A stretch of 64,000 nt of DNA from Brevibacillus choshinensis (GTDB lineage: Bacteria > Bacillota > Bacilli > Brevibacillales > Brevibacillaceae), in NCBI RefSeq assembly GCF_001420695.1, contig NZ_LJJB01000013.1, forward strand, positions 906,121 through 970,120. The letters run 5' to 3'. Made by a program: the position numbers and the translations under genes. This document shows positions 23,555 to 32,409 of the stretch, piece by piece (the first letter of the stretch is position 1; every line of letters starts with the position of its first letter). The notes beneath the pieces were generated by a model. The model had not been told where the DNA came from and searched no databases. It saw only the letters and a list, made by a program, of their open reading frames with translations.

Positions 23555-26446
23555 GTGGCGATGCTGCAAATGATCCTGCGGAAAATGATGAATAACCGCT
23601 GGCTGGTCGGCAGCTTGCTGTTCGGGCTGATCGTTGCTGTCGGACTGGTATCGAGCATACCCGCGTTCACGTCAGGGGTACTCCAACGCTTGTTGACAAA
23701 GGATCTGGAGGAATACCAAAAGAATGTGAAGCACTTCCCCGGCGGTTTGCTGATCTCGGTCAATCAGAACAAGCTAGGGAAGAATAGTGCGGTTCTTGTT
23801 GACGAAATGGCCGCTCACCTGCAAAACGAAGTGATTGCTCCGCTGGGTGTACCTGTGTATGAAAAAGTGACCATTTTGCGGACAATCCCGTTTGACGTCA
23901 TCCAGCAAAACTTACTGACGAAGAGCCCGGCCGGTTCCGAGAGTACGCCGCTCTATTCCCTGAGCGCTCTGGAGCAGCACATGACGCTTGTCGACGGCCG
24001 CATACCTGCTGCAACCTCCGTCGATGGCGTATACGAAGCGTTGGTGACGGAAAAAGCGCTAAAGGATCGGCGGATGGTACTGGGCAGCCTTTATGAGCTG
24101 ACCACGGACAAAGCAGAAGGACTCAAGGTGCGAATCAAGCCGGTCGGCGTTTTCAAGGAAAAAGAGGGGAACGATCCTTATTGGTTTGTTACGAACAGTG
24201 AATACTCAAAAGGCTTCGTATTGGACGAACGGCTTTTTCGGAGCGCGTTTTTGGAAGAGAAAAATCTGGTCATTTCAGCCCAGATGTATACGGCCTTTCA
24301 CTACCAATCGTTTCGGATAAGCGATACAGAGAGGCTAATTTCAGTCGTGGCCGGGATCGAAGGGCAGCTGCAACATCACGGATTGAAAAAAGCGGAGTTC
24401 AACGTTCAGTTTCCGGCGGCCAGTCTCATAGGCAAGTACAATGAGCAAGCGAAGCAATTTAAAATCATTCTCTGGTCGCTCTACATCCCCATTTTCATTA
24501 TGCTGAGCCTTTATCTCGTGATGGTTTCGGGATTAATTGTGGAAAGGCAGCGAACGGAAATCGCAGTGCTGGGCAGCAGGGGAGCCAGCAGAATGCAGAT
24601 TTTTTTCATTTATTTCATGGAGATCGCCATTCTGGGTTTGTGCGCCTTTCTGATCGGTCCATTTGTGGGGATACAGCTTAGCAAGATACTTGGCATCTCG
24701 AATGGATTTCTCGAATTCGTCGATCGCAAAGGTCTGGATGTCACCATAAGCCGCGAAGTCTTCGTGTATGCTGCGTGGACGGTGCTCGCCTGTATCGCAC
24801 TCCTTTTGATGTCTGTTTTTCTGGCAACCAAGCAAAATATCGTCACGTACAAACAAAACATGGCGAGAATGAGTGGACGACCCATTTGGCATCGGCTGTT
24901 TCTCGACGTGCTGCTGCTTGCGATCTCGTGGTATGGGTGGTATTCCTATCAAAATGCCGCTGAAAACGCAGCAAAAACGGGCGAAGGGGCTTCGGCCATG
25001 TCGATCGATTTCCTCCTCTTTTTTGTGCCAGTTCTGTTTTCGCTTGGTTTTGGCCTGCTTCTTCTCCGATTGTATCCGTGGATCCTGCGACTGGTGTCTT
25101 GGGCAGGACGCTCCTTCTTCCCGCTTTCTTTGCATACGACGCTGATTCAGGTAGGGAGGGCTCCACGGCAATATCATTTTCTCATGCTGTTTGTGACGAT
25201 TACGATCGCCGTAGGGATGTTCAGCGCAAGCACGGCACGGACGATCAATCAAAATGCGGAGGAGAGAATCCGTTACCAAACTGGCGCGGATATTCGTTTG
25301 AAGGCGGAGTGGAAGAGCGACAAGCCGGAAGTAACGGTCTTTCGGCGAGGAAATAATGTTGCAGAAGAAGGGGAGGGGGTGGAAGTGGAAAAAGAGCCTG
25401 TAGCTCCTCCCGTTCAGTATGTAGAGCCGGATTTTGACTTGTACAGCGGCCTGCCCGAAGTTGAGCATGCAACGAAAGTCTATGTGAACGGGCTGACGGA
25501 GGCTTCTTTTCGAGGAGCTCCTGTGTCTGACATTTCCTTGATGGGGATCGATCCCAAAGAGTTCGCCGAGACCGCTTGGCTGAAGTCTGGCCTGCTGCCG
25601 CATCACTTTCATGAGTATTTGAATTTGCTGGCAAAAGAACCCCGTGCCATATTGCTGTCTCGTAGCCTCGCTGACAAGCTGCATGTGGTGGAGGGACAAA
25701 CCATCTTGCTCGGATGGGGAGATTCACGCAGGGTTGAGATGATTGTGTATGCCATCGTGGACTACTGGCCGGGATGGAATCCTGCGCCTGTAAAATGCAC
25801 ATACGGAAGCAGCATGGAAGAACAGTACTTGGCTGTCGCCAATCTACCGTTCGTGCAAGACAAGATTCGCCTGGAGCCGTATGAGGTTTGGATCAAAATG
25901 AAAGAGGGATCGTCTTCTGAATCGCTTTACAAGGGTCTGACAAAAGGGGGAGTCAAGCTCGCCATGCTGGATAATGCCAGACAGCAAGTAATTCAGGTGA
26001 AAAACAGCGCATTTTATTTGGGGCTGAACGGCTCGCTGACGCTTGGGTTCCTGCTTTCTATGCTGGTCACCTTTATCGGCTACGTGATGTACTGGGTGCT
26101 TACGCTTGGAGCCAGAAAATTGCAATACGGCGTGTTCCGCGCAATGGGAATGCCGTTCGGACAGCTTCTTGCCATACTCGCCTGGGAACAGCTCTTGACG
26201 TTTGGCGTCGCTTTTGCGATTGGAATGACAGCGGGCAAGCTAGCAAATAGCCTGTTTTTACCTGCACTCAGTCTCTATTTGCATGCCGATAAGCAAGTGC
26301 CTCCCTTTGCCGTCATTTCCATGCCGCAAGATGAACAAATCATTTATAATTTCATTGCTGTGACACTGGTTATCGGAATCGGGATCGTCGGTATCCTGCT
26401 GTCACGGATGCAGATCCATCAAGCCGTAAAGCTGGGGGAGGACTAA
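23555..26446 (+). CDS. Large FtsX-like ABC transporter permease (963 residues)
   Basis: The protein has a membrane span near 15-35, a large external domain (about 40-300), three spans with an FtsX-like core (about 310-440, RQRTEIAVLGSRGASRMQIFFIYFMEI), further spans near 465-540, a second external domain, and a final three-span FtsX half (about 830-955, LQYGVFRAMGMPFGQLLAIL). The two FtsX repeats identify a duplicated MacB/YtrF/BceB-class permease. GTG 23555 or ATG 23561 follows AGGAGG. It sits between an adaptor and a second ATPase gene. Cargo unknown. Confidence 0.85.
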   Translation: MAMLQMILRKMMNNRWLVGSLLFGLIVAVGLVSSIPAFTSGVLQRLLTKDLEEYQKNVKHFPGGLLISVNQNKLGKNSAVLVDEMAAHLQNEVIAPLGVPVYEKVTILRTIPFDVIQQNLLTKSPAGSESTPLYSLSALEQHMTLVDGRIPAATSVDGVYEALVTEKALKDRRMVLGSLYELTTDKAEGLKVRIKPVGVFKEKEGNDPYWFVTNSEYSKGFVLDERLFRSAFLEEKNLVISAQMYTAFHYQSFRISDTERLISVVAGIEGQLQHHGLKKAEFNVQFPAASLIGKYNEQAKQFKIILWSLYIPIFIMLSLYLVMVSGLIVERQRTEIAVLGSRGASRMQIFFIYFMEIAILGLCAFLIGPFVGIQLSKILGISNGFLEFVDRKGLDVTISREVFVYAAWTVLACIALLLMSVFLATKQNIVTYKQNMARMSGRPIWHRLFLDVLLLAISWYGWYSYQNAAENAAKTGEGASAMSIDFLLFFVPVLFSLGFGLLLLRLYPWILRLVSWAGRSFFPLSLHTTLIQVGRAPRQYHFLMLFVTITIAVGMFSASTARTINQNAEERIRYQTGADIRLKAEWKSDKPEVTVFRRGNNVAEEGEGVEVEKEPVAPPVQYVEPDFDLYSGLPEVEHATKVYVNGLTEASFRGAPVSDISLMGIDPKEFAETAWLKSGLLPHHFHEYLNLLAKEPRAILLSRSLADKLHVVEGQTILLGWGDSRRVEMIVYAIVDYWPGWNPAPVKCTYGSSMEEQYLAVANLPFVQDKIRLEPYEVWIKMKEGSSSESLYKGLTKGGVKLAMLDNARQQVIQVKNSAFYLGLNGSLTLGFLLSMLVTFIGYVMYWVLTLGARKLQYGVFRAMGMPFGQLLAILAWEQLLTFGVAFAIGMTAGKLANSLFLPALSLYLHADKQVPPFAVISMPQDEQIIYNFIAVTLVIGIGIVGILLSRMQIHQAVKLGED

Positions 26447-26450
26447 TCAG

Positions 26451-27344
26451 ATGATCGTATGCGAAAATTTGGTCAAAATCTACAAGGCAAATGATCTGGA
26501 AGTGGTGGCGCTGCAAGGGTTGGATCTGCGTGTAGAGACCGGAGAGCTGATGGGGATCATCGGGAATAGTGGCAGCGGCAAATCAACGCTTTTGAACATG
26601 CTAGGAGGTCTGGACCGTCCCTCGGCAGGAAAACTTTCCGTCGCGGGAGCTGATTTGTTTCGATTGACGACTTCAGAGCTGGTTCAGTATCGCTTGCAGA
26701 CGGTAGGCTTTGTCTGGCAGAACAACGCCCGCAATCTGATCCCCTATCTATCAGCGCTGCAAAATGTGGAGATGCCGATGCTTTTGCGGGGCAAGCGAAA
26801 AAGGGAGCGCGCCCACGAGTTGTTGGAACTGGTGGGTCTGGGCCACCGAAAAAAGAACAAGCTGAGCGAACTGTCCGGCGGGGAGCAGCAGCGGGTAGCC
26901 ATCGCGATCGCTTTGGCGAACGAGCCCAAGCTGCTTTTGGCAGATGAGCCGACTGGCAGTGTAGACACTCGAACGGCAGCCATGATCCTTGATTTGTTTC
27001 AAGAGCTGAACCGTTCGTTCGGGCTAACCGTCGTCATCGTGACTCACGACTTGGAGCTGGCGCGCAAAGTGGATCGCGTCGTAGCGATTCGGGACGGGAA
27101 AACGTCCAGCGAGCTGTTGCGGCGAAAAGGAACGGAAGAAGACTCTTCCGATTCTTGGGATGAGGAAGCTAACGCGGACACTCATGAGGAATTGGCGGTG
27201 CTCGATCATGCGGGGAGGCTGCAGATCCCAATGGAGTACCTCCAGGCGATCCAGGCGGACGGCAAGCTGCGAATAGAGCTGGAAGAAGATCGAATCATCC
27301 TGATGGCGCCTGTATCCTCAATAAAAACAGACACGCGAATGTGA
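26451..27344 (+). CDS. ABC transporter ATP-binding protein with an AbrB-like C-terminal extension
   Basis: Residues 1-225 form a LolD/MacB-type ATPase: Walker [18 protein letters not shown]-loop [11 protein letters not shown], signature LSGGEQQR, Walker [14 protein letters not shown]-loop VTHD. An acidic linker (about 228-250) leads to residues about 252-288, [14 protein letters not shown]...[12 protein letters not shown], which follow the SpoVT-AbrB swapped-hairpin pattern (D-x-x-G-R-x-x-IP...IIL). Such a tail might dimerise the ATPase. The gene starts four bases after the permease gene and ends the module. That extension is unusual; the fold is inference. Confidence 0.85.
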   Translation: MIVCENLVKIYKANDLEVVALQGLDLRVETGELMGIIGNSGSGKSTLLNMLGGLDRPSAGKLSVAGADLFRLTTSELVQYRLQTVGFVWQNNARNLIPYLSALQNVEMPMLLRGKRKRERAHELLELVGLGHRKKNKLSELSGGEQQRVAIAIALANEPKLLLADEPTGSVDTRTAAMILDLFQELNRSFGLTVVIVTHDLELARKVDRVVAIRDGKTSSELLRRKGTEEDSSDSWDEEANADTHEELAVLDHAGRLQIPMEYLQAIQADGKLRIELEEDRIILMAPVSSIKTDTRM

Positions 27345-27410
27345 TATTATCCCTTCTGAGTAGACAGTTAAAAGGACTCCCTTTACTGTTTACTTGGGAG
27401 GGATTTTATT

Positions 27411-27527
27411 ATGGGGAATATACGTAGAACTTTTACAGTTGAAGAAAAACTTAGAGCCGTAAATAAAGACCCCCTAGATTTCCTTAAGGGTTTGTTGATG
27501 AAGACCCGAATTAGTTCAGTCGTTTAA
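27411..27527 (+). pseudogene. 5' fragment of an IS3-family orfA
   Basis: After GGGAGGGATTTTATT an ATG opens a 38-codon frame beginning MGNIRRTFTVEEKLRAVN, the typical start of an IS3/IS150-type OrfA helix-turn-helix protein. The match ends within about 20 residues and unrelated sequence follows. GTAGACAGTTAAAAGG just upstream may be part of the element's left end. Confidence 0.55.
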
Positions 27528-27731
27528 CGGTGTTTTTGGATTCATCCGTTACAAAAATCAAAACTATTGATTAACATTTCGCCTACCTCCGTTGGTGTTT
27601 CATTAGACTGCAATCTAAAGTTTCACTCATGCGTGAGGTACTATTTATTTGCGTGTAAGTACGTTGATGGGATATGATGCAGAACAAATGTTCTTATTTA
27701 TTTAGTGGATTTTCAACTGGCGGTGGTTCAC

Positions 27732-27974
27732 TTGTTGTCTGATATCGAACGAAAAGTCCTGAGGGTGATCGCTAACTACTCAGCTGGGAGGCGTAGGACT
27801 CCAACGGTGGAAGAATTATGCATCAAGACTGGTCGTAACAGAGGTGGCATGATGACAGTGTTAGAGGTACTTGCTAATGAAGAGTACATTGAATGGCAGC
27901 GATCACAACCAGATGTCATGACAGTCCTGGAAGCGTGGGAAAGGAAGGGAGCGGGAGCATGGCGAGCAAGATAG
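27732..27974 (+). CDS. LexA-N-terminal-like winged-helix small protein
   Basis: The product (about 80 residues) reads LSDIERKVLRVIANYS, then TPTVEELCIKTGRNRGGMM and EYIEWQ, which follows the winged-helix pattern of the LexA DNA-binding domain. No catalytic peptidase domain is present. The start is uncertain: TTG 27732 or 27735 follow GGCGGTGG, while GTG 27705 is also in frame. The 3' end overlaps the next gene by 16 bases, so the two are coupled. It may be a small regulator partner of the YolD-like protein. Confidence 0.55.
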   Translation: MLSDIERKVLRVIANYSAGRRRTPTVEELCIKTGRNRGGMMTVLEVLANEEYIEWQRSQPDVMTVLEAWERKGAGAWRAR

Positions 27975-28273
27975 CGAACGTTTTTGCAGCAAGCCGTTTC
28001 GTATTGCCTGAGCAACGCGAGTTATACCTCCAGATTAAAGAGGACGAGAAGCTGATCCAGCAGCCGGTGCCTGAGCAAGATGAGATGGAATCGATGCAAT
28101 ACCTGATCCGAGATTCTGCTCGAGAGGATTATGCCATTACCGTAACATGGTGGCAGTCTGTAAAAGGGGAGTTGGGCAAGTCCTGCAGCATGTGGGGTAC
28201 GGTGAAATGGATCGACCAAAATGGCCGGCGAATCAAATTGGTAAACGACGAGGAGTGGCAGTGGATTCTTTAG
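27959..28273 (+). CDS. YolD-like protein
   Basis: The 104-residue protein has the YolD layout: a short basic start, SRFVLPEQRELYLQ, then a C-terminal beta-rich segment with ITVTWWQSVKGELGKSC, GTVKWIDQNGRRIKLVNDEEW. YolD proteins in Bacillus often accompany UvrX, a Y-family DNA polymerase, but no polymerase gene is near here. ATG 27959 follows AAAGGAAGGGAG. It overlaps the preceding LexA-like ORF and is followed by a broken YolD-type gene. Function unknown. Confidence 0.65.
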   Translation: MASKIANVFAASRFVLPEQRELYLQIKEDEKLIQQPVPEQDEMESMQYLIRDSAREDYAITVTWWQSVKGELGKSCSMWGTVKWIDQNGRRIKLVNDEEWQWIL

Positions 28274-28305
28274 AAAAAATCTCTGCAGTTTCAAGCTAAG
28301 GGGAA

Positions 28306-28514
28306 ATGAACGTGGCAAAAGCATCTGTACCAAAAAGGCCAACTAGGGATGAGTTTGAACTTGAGAAACTTGGAAATCAACTGCTTGAGGCTAAGGAAGA
28401 TGGAGACGAAAGGGCTCTGTCGGTCTGGGTGAAGGCGAGAAGGTTCGGGGACGGATAACAGTTCTGGACTCGCGTACGAGACTGGTTTATGTAGTAAACG
28501 ACGAGGAAGGTTAG
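28306..28514 (+). pseudogene. Frameshifted YolD-like gene, paralog of 60370-60615
   Basis: The frame starts MNVAKASVPKRPTRDEFELE, then continues LGNQLLEAKEDGDERALSVW. Over about 45 codons it closely follows the intact protein at 60370 (MAKANTPKRPTRDEFELE...). A one-base deletion near 28430 shifts the frame to an early stop. The original frame then resumes (ITVLDSRTRLVYVVNDEEG) and ends at TAG 28512-28514. One copy is thus inside the island and broken, the other outside and intact. Confidence 0.75.
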
Positions 28515-28699
28515 CTACGGGTAAAAGCTTACGTATTAAACACAATGAGCGGCAGCAAGAAAAAGAACGCAGTCTTTCCTTGCTGCCGAAGTTGGATATT
28601 CAACTAACGAACCCGTTAGCCTAATCAACCTTCTACGCTTTACCATATATGTGAAATGGTTCACTGCGCGGTCTGTAACGCAATTTTTAATGGACTTAA

Positions 28700-28737
28700 A
28701 AATACCCCGCTCATTTCAGGAAACGGGCGGGGTATTT
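28700..28737 (-). terminator. Terminator of the MBL-fold gene
   Basis: Stem AAATACCCCGC (28700-28710) with GCGGGGTATTT (28727-28737). On the minus strand it is followed by a T-run. Confidence 0.85.
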
Positions 28738-28747
28738 CAAATACAAC

Positions 28748-29554
28748 TCAACTAAGCACTTCTTTCCATACTCCGGCAAGCTCGTGTATTGCCTTCTTGC
28801 CATTGCCAGAATAGGAAGATCCATGCATGACTGCTAGCGTCTTTGGTTCATAGTCGGCTAATTCACATAAAATACTGTCTACATGACGGGTATAAGGAAT
28901 ATACTCCGAAAACGGACTCTGTTGCATCCCTTTTAGAAGTTCGCTGCAACGGTCTGACAGGCTGGTTTGAGTAATAGCCTCTACGTCGCCATTCTGATGG
29001 AACAAATCCGAAGTAAACAATGTCTTGTCGGTCTCTTCAAAAAATAATCCGGCATCCCAACCATGAGGCACGTGAGGGGTCCGTAAATACCGAAGACTTT
29101 TCTTTCCTGTACATAGAATTTCTTTGTCCTGTAATATTCTAGCGGGGCGAATGGCAAAATCGTTTACATTTACCATAGCGCCAACAATTCCAGTAACTGC
29201 TTGAGCCTGCTGTGCAATGGAAAGCCATTCATTAAGAGCTCCGCATTCGTCCGATTCGAAGTGACTAAAACCCACCCATTTCAATTGAGCTGGGTCAATC
29301 AGTTTACTAATAGCTTCCTTCAGAATGGGAAACATTGCTTTGTACCCAGCGTGATATAACAGCGGCTCCTCATCCCTAATCAAAAAGTGATTGAACTGCA
29401 TTCCAGCTTCGGCATTAAACAAGGAAATACGGTAAATGTCCGGGGCAATCTCATCAATTCGCGCCACTTCATCTCCATCCCTTATCTTCCTTATTTTACA
29501 AGAAGGGCAATCACATAGGATGGCAGCCTGCTGCTCTCGTCGGTCTGCCCCCAT
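28748..29554 (-). CDS. MBL-fold protein of the oxygen-binding diiron (flavodiiron-like) type
   Basis: The 268-residue protein has a metallo-beta-lactamase core with SHFESDECGALNEW (H-x-E-x-D as in flavodiiron proteins), PHVPHGWDAGLFFE, TLFTSDLFHQ and MHGSSY. Flavodiiron relatives bind two irons and handle O2 or NO, but no flavodoxin domain is present. An N-terminal extension has CDCPSC, a possible metal site. The start is uncertain: ATG 29554 has no ribosome site, whereas an internal GTG follows GGGATGGAGATGAA. A signalling O2-binding role as in ODP proteins is an alternative. Confidence 0.7.
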   Translation of the reverse strand: MGADRREQQAAILCDCPSCKIRKIRDGDEVARIDEIAPDIYRISLFNAEAGMQFNHFLIRDEEPLLYHAGYKAMFPILKEAISKLIDPAQLKWVGFSHFESDECGALNEWLSIAQQAQAVTGIVGAMVNVNDFAIRPARILQDKEILCTGKKSLRYLRTPHVPHGWDAGLFFEETDKTLFTSDLFHQNGDVEAITQTSLSDRCSELLKGMQQSPFSEYIPYTRHVDSILCELADYEPKTLAVMHGSSYSGNGKKAIHELAGVWKEVLS

Positions 29555-29664
29555 GAAAAAATCTATTCACTTATGAGGGTAAACTTTCCTCTTTTCTACG
29601 CTCGATAAATCGCCCGATAAGCACAGTTAGGAGGCCATCTCGTCGAAGTGAAGGGCGATCATCT

Positions 29665-30108
29665 CTACCATACCTCAGGCTTCACCACCATGAACCATAA
29701 CATGGCCAGCAAAAGGAACAAATAGATCCAGATCGAACGAGTAAGCGACTGCACCAATTTATCCTTGTCCTGGCCAGTTTCATTAAACTTCCGTATCTTC
29801 GGCGAAAATGCGCGTGCCAGGAAATACAAGGAGCTTACCAGGATCAATACGGTCATCACGATCCAGGACGACTTCCATGACCAATACCCACCCATGACAA
29901 GCAATACCCCGGATATGACCAAAACATGACCGGCATGCTTCGCCAAACGTGTGGTAGACCTGAATGTATCCAGATAGGCTTGTTGTTTGGTGAGGTCAGC
30001 CTCTCGCAATCTTTTCATCATGGGTAGCAGAACAAAAAACGGGCCAATGGACATCATGGCACTGAGAATATGTAGATAAAGAATCGCCTTATATAATAAA
30101 ATGCCCAC
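29665..30108 (-). CDS. DUF2269/CopD-like integral membrane protein
   Basis: The 147-residue protein has four membrane spans. AILYLHILSAMMSIGPFFVLLPMM in the first span has a His typical of DUF2269/CopD-like proteins, and RLAKHAGHVLVISGVLL in the second has another. Such His pairs could hold heme or metal. It lies two bases downstream of the ASCH gene on the same strand, so the two form an operon. Function not established. Confidence 0.65.
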   Translation of the reverse strand: MGILLYKAILYLHILSAMMSIGPFFVLLPMMKRLREADLTKQQAYLDTFRSTTRLAKHAGHVLVISGVLLVMGGYWSWKSSWIVMTVLILVSSLYFLARAFSPKIRKFNETGQDKDKLVQSLTRSIWIYLFLLLAMLWFMVVKPEVW

Positions 30109-30110
30109 CG

Positions 30111-30473
30111 TTATTTTTTCTTGTCCGGGCTAAATTCATGGACCCACACTCGCATTTGCGGCAGCCAAGGCATCCCTGGATGATATGATAGAATGGATTG
30201 CTTATATTCCTCTACATTTGAATATCCCTCTTGCTTGGCATTATCATCCGTTAATTCCCCGAGCGACTGTGAATAGACCTTGTCTATTACAAATTCGTGG
30301 CCTTCGAGCGTCATGATTTCACCAACATCTGCGTAGCGTCCATTGCGCCGAGTCGCGGTTTTTTGTCCCGACAATACTTTCTCGATATCCGGCTTCACGG
30401 TAATTAAACGATCGATTGTACAGGTTTTTGGCGGCAAAGCGTCAGAACCCATTTGATTTTGCATACATGCCAT
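30111..30473 (-). CDS. ASCH-domain protein
   Basis: The 120-residue protein has the compact ASCH barrel pattern: PDIEKVLSGQKTATRRNGRYADVGEIMTL, with the conserved G-x-K-T-A-T-x-R, then FVIDKVYSQSLGELTDDNAKQEGYSNVEEYKQ. ASCH proteins are PUA-like and may bind RNA or act as amidohydrolases on modified cytidines. ATG 30473 is preceded by AAAAAAGGAGGAT. It heads a two-gene operon with the membrane protein. Ligand unknown. Confidence 0.8.
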   Translation of the reverse strand: MACMQNQMGSDALPPKTCTIDRLITVKPDIEKVLSGQKTATRRNGRYADVGEIMTLEGHEFVIDKVYSQSLGELTDDNAKQEGYSNVEEYKQSILSYHPGMPWLPQMRVWVHEFSPDKKK

Positions 30474-31044
30474 CCTCCTTTTTTCTTCAAAACCACTTTA
30501 TCATAAGTCGAGCCATGAATGCACAAGCACACGACTGTATGGTTGGACGGGTGAGTCAGTCTTTAACGGTCATGATGACGCCTTCCCGACGATTGTCGCC
30601 TGATATTTCATAGTGGCGATTTGTTGGCACTTGAATCGAATCGGTTGCAGGGAATGGGGGATACGGGGGCAGAGAACTTCAGACTGGGTCGCATTTAACA
30701 TAAGAGAAATTAAGTAAAGGTACTCAAGGTGCGAAGCCGTAAAACATCAGAATAAAAACAAACATCAAAACGTATCCAACCATTGTAGCAAAGCTAATAT
30801 ACAATACACTCAATAAGAATGGGATCATCCCATCAAACGAAACGTTCTCACGTACCAGATTACTTCCTTAGGGATCGACTTATATCCAGATGAATTGCAA
30901 AAGACAATAGATAAGCTGCGCGAGACATCTCAATTCATGAAGAATCTATCTTTATATTTAGAATCACGATGATCAAAACTGGCTGTCATTTCTTTCGAAC
31001 GCTTTCATGAGCATGGTAGAATACTAGTAGAATATAATAAGGGG
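30474..31044. other. Intergenic region with two decayed coding traces
   Basis: On the minus strand 30724-30867 an open frame without a start reads GSNLVRENVSFDGMIPF then a strongly hydrophobic tail ending FYGFAP, like the end of a membrane protein. On the plus strand 30841-30973 another frame reads GIDLYPDELQKTIDKLRET and ends at a stop. Neither has a start with a ribosome site. They look like ends of deleted genes; nothing else is evident. Confidence 0.3.
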
Positions 31045-31620
31045 TTGAATAGTTTGTCCAGGGTTAGCGGCCAATACATAATCGATCCTAAAGTGGATGA
31101 AGACGATACAGACATTGAGCTTGTAGATTTCCAAGTCGTCGAAGGTGATTTGCCCCTATACTTGTCATTAACCAGTTCAGAGTATGAATTGGAAAAAGCT
31201 CATGTAAAGAATGTACGAGAGAAACTTGCGCTATATATGGAGCTAATCGATGGTGATACGATTACAGACTATCATTACCCACGTAGAACGAAGTTTGAGG
31301 TTAATGGAGCCTATAAGATCGCCAAACGCCGACAAAAACGGCATATTCATATTGTTCGTGACGTTAAAGTCTTTAACTTGTTCTTTCGTTTTAAGAATAG
31401 TAGGACCAATGCTCTCCGGACTTCTGCTATGATGTACAGGCCAACTGGGAAGAGGGAAGAGTGGGTTCTTCTATTACCCAATGATACGGCTGCCCTTTTA
31501 ACAGATGAAATAGATAGGTCCCTTTTTTATGCCTACAGCATTCAATTGGTGGAGACCGGTGCATATAGATGTCGCACTTTCTTGTCTAATTCACTTTGGG
31601 AGAAAACAGATATGGCGTGA
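31045..31620 (+). CDS. Hypothetical protein, 191 residues
   Basis: TTG at 31045 (or 31054) follows AAGGGG. The product begins with an acidic stretch (DPKVDEDDTDIELVDF) and contains a basic region (KIAKRRQKRHIHIVRDVKVFNLFFRFKNSR), with no membrane span or signal peptide. I do not recognise the family. It is flanked by remnants on both sides, so it may itself be an island passenger. A plus-strand hairpin terminator lies at 31855. Confidence 0.5.
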   Translation: MNSLSRVSGQYIIDPKVDEDDTDIELVDFQVVEGDLPLYLSLTSSEYELEKAHVKNVREKLALYMELIDGDTITDYHYPRRTKFEVNGAYKIAKRRQKRHIHIVRDVKVFNLFFRFKNSRTNALRTSAMMYRPTGKREEWVLLLPNDTAALLTDEIDRSLFYAYSIQLVETGAYRCRTFLSNSLWEKTDMA

Positions 31621-31854
31621 TTCAATTGACAGAGGAATAGGAACAATTTTTCGTGTTCAAATGATTTATGAGAATAAAGTAAAGAAACATAGAAAAATTG
31701 AAATTAAAACTAATTGAAAGAATCCGTTGCTACAGTATTGATAAAATCCGACCGCAATTGTAATTGGTGGTATCTGTAATCGATAAGCCATCCCCATTAA
31801 TAGTGACGAGACACCAGCTACATCAGCGTGAGTCCATTGATTAAGGCCTTCCCA

Positions 31855-31882
31855 TCCCCTGATAGATTTATCAGGGGGTTTT
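31855..31882 (+). terminator. Plus-strand terminator
   Basis: CCCCTGATA (31856-31864) pairs with TATCAGGGG (31869-31877), followed by TTTTACTTTT. It overlaps the end of the convergent minus-strand ORF. Confidence 0.6.
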
Positions 31883-32069
31883 ACTTTTCCTTTTTTGAAG
31901 CAAAGAATCCCATGACATGGCCACATGCTGGGCAAATCTCCGTTCTTGTATTATTTAGGGTGTTCGCATTGTCAATTGCACTTTCAAACGTCACGGCTCC
32001 CATAATGAAGACAGCAAACGAATTAGAACAGTTCTGGTTGTAGCAGCTCATCGTAATTTCATAACCCAT
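31881..32069 (-). CDS. Small zinc-ribbon-like protein (62 residues)
   Basis: The ORF starts at ATG 32069 after GAGG and contains SCYNQNC early and ICPACG late, a C-x4-C...C-x2-C pattern that can form a zinc ribbon. It has a short hydrophobic middle and a Lys-rich end. No specific family is recognised. It is a single gene with no obvious partner. Confidence 0.5.
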   Translation of the reverse strand: MGYEITMSCYNQNCSNSFAVFIMGAVTFESAIDNANTLNNTRTEICPACGHVMGFFASKKEK

Positions 32070-32220
32070 TTCTCAAACCTCGTTTCCGTTGAGTGCTTAC
32101 CTTAACCATACCAAGATCCACATGAATATGCCCACGATATTTATCTCCTGAATCAAAAAATTTATCTACAAGACCTCTGAAAATCCTCCAATCACAGGAA
32201 TTTCCTGGTCATAGACCGCC

Positions 32221-32409
32221 GTAAACGGAGAAGGGAAAATAATTGTCAGGGATGTATATGATCTTAGTGAAATCTATCAGTCAGACGGCATTCACTATAT
32301 AAGACAGGAAGATCATAATATCATTTCGGATGTTATTAATGTGGAATTTGCTGTTATTTTCGAAGTCGGAAGACTGATGAATAATCATGGTGTTCCAGAT
32401 AAATATTGA
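32221..32409 (+). pseudogene. Open remnant without start codon
   Basis: A 62-codon frame bounded by stops reads GKIIVRDVYDLSEIYQSDG, HNIISDVINVEFAVIFEVG and ends GVPDKY. Its composition looks coding, but there is no start codon with a ribosome site, so it is probably the end of a deleted gene. The family is not recognised. A second short frame (about 32427-32527) follows. Confidence 0.3.

Noticed and set aside
24533-25699. Long minus-strand open frame of 388 codons
   Set aside because: It lies wholly inside the FtsX-like permease gene in a GC-rich region where antisense frames stay open; its product has no coherent domain.
28603-28620. CTAACGGGTTCG shared (inverted) with 58687-58698 as a possible common IS end
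   Set aside because: A 12-base match within 64 kb is expected by chance, and the flanks do not agree.
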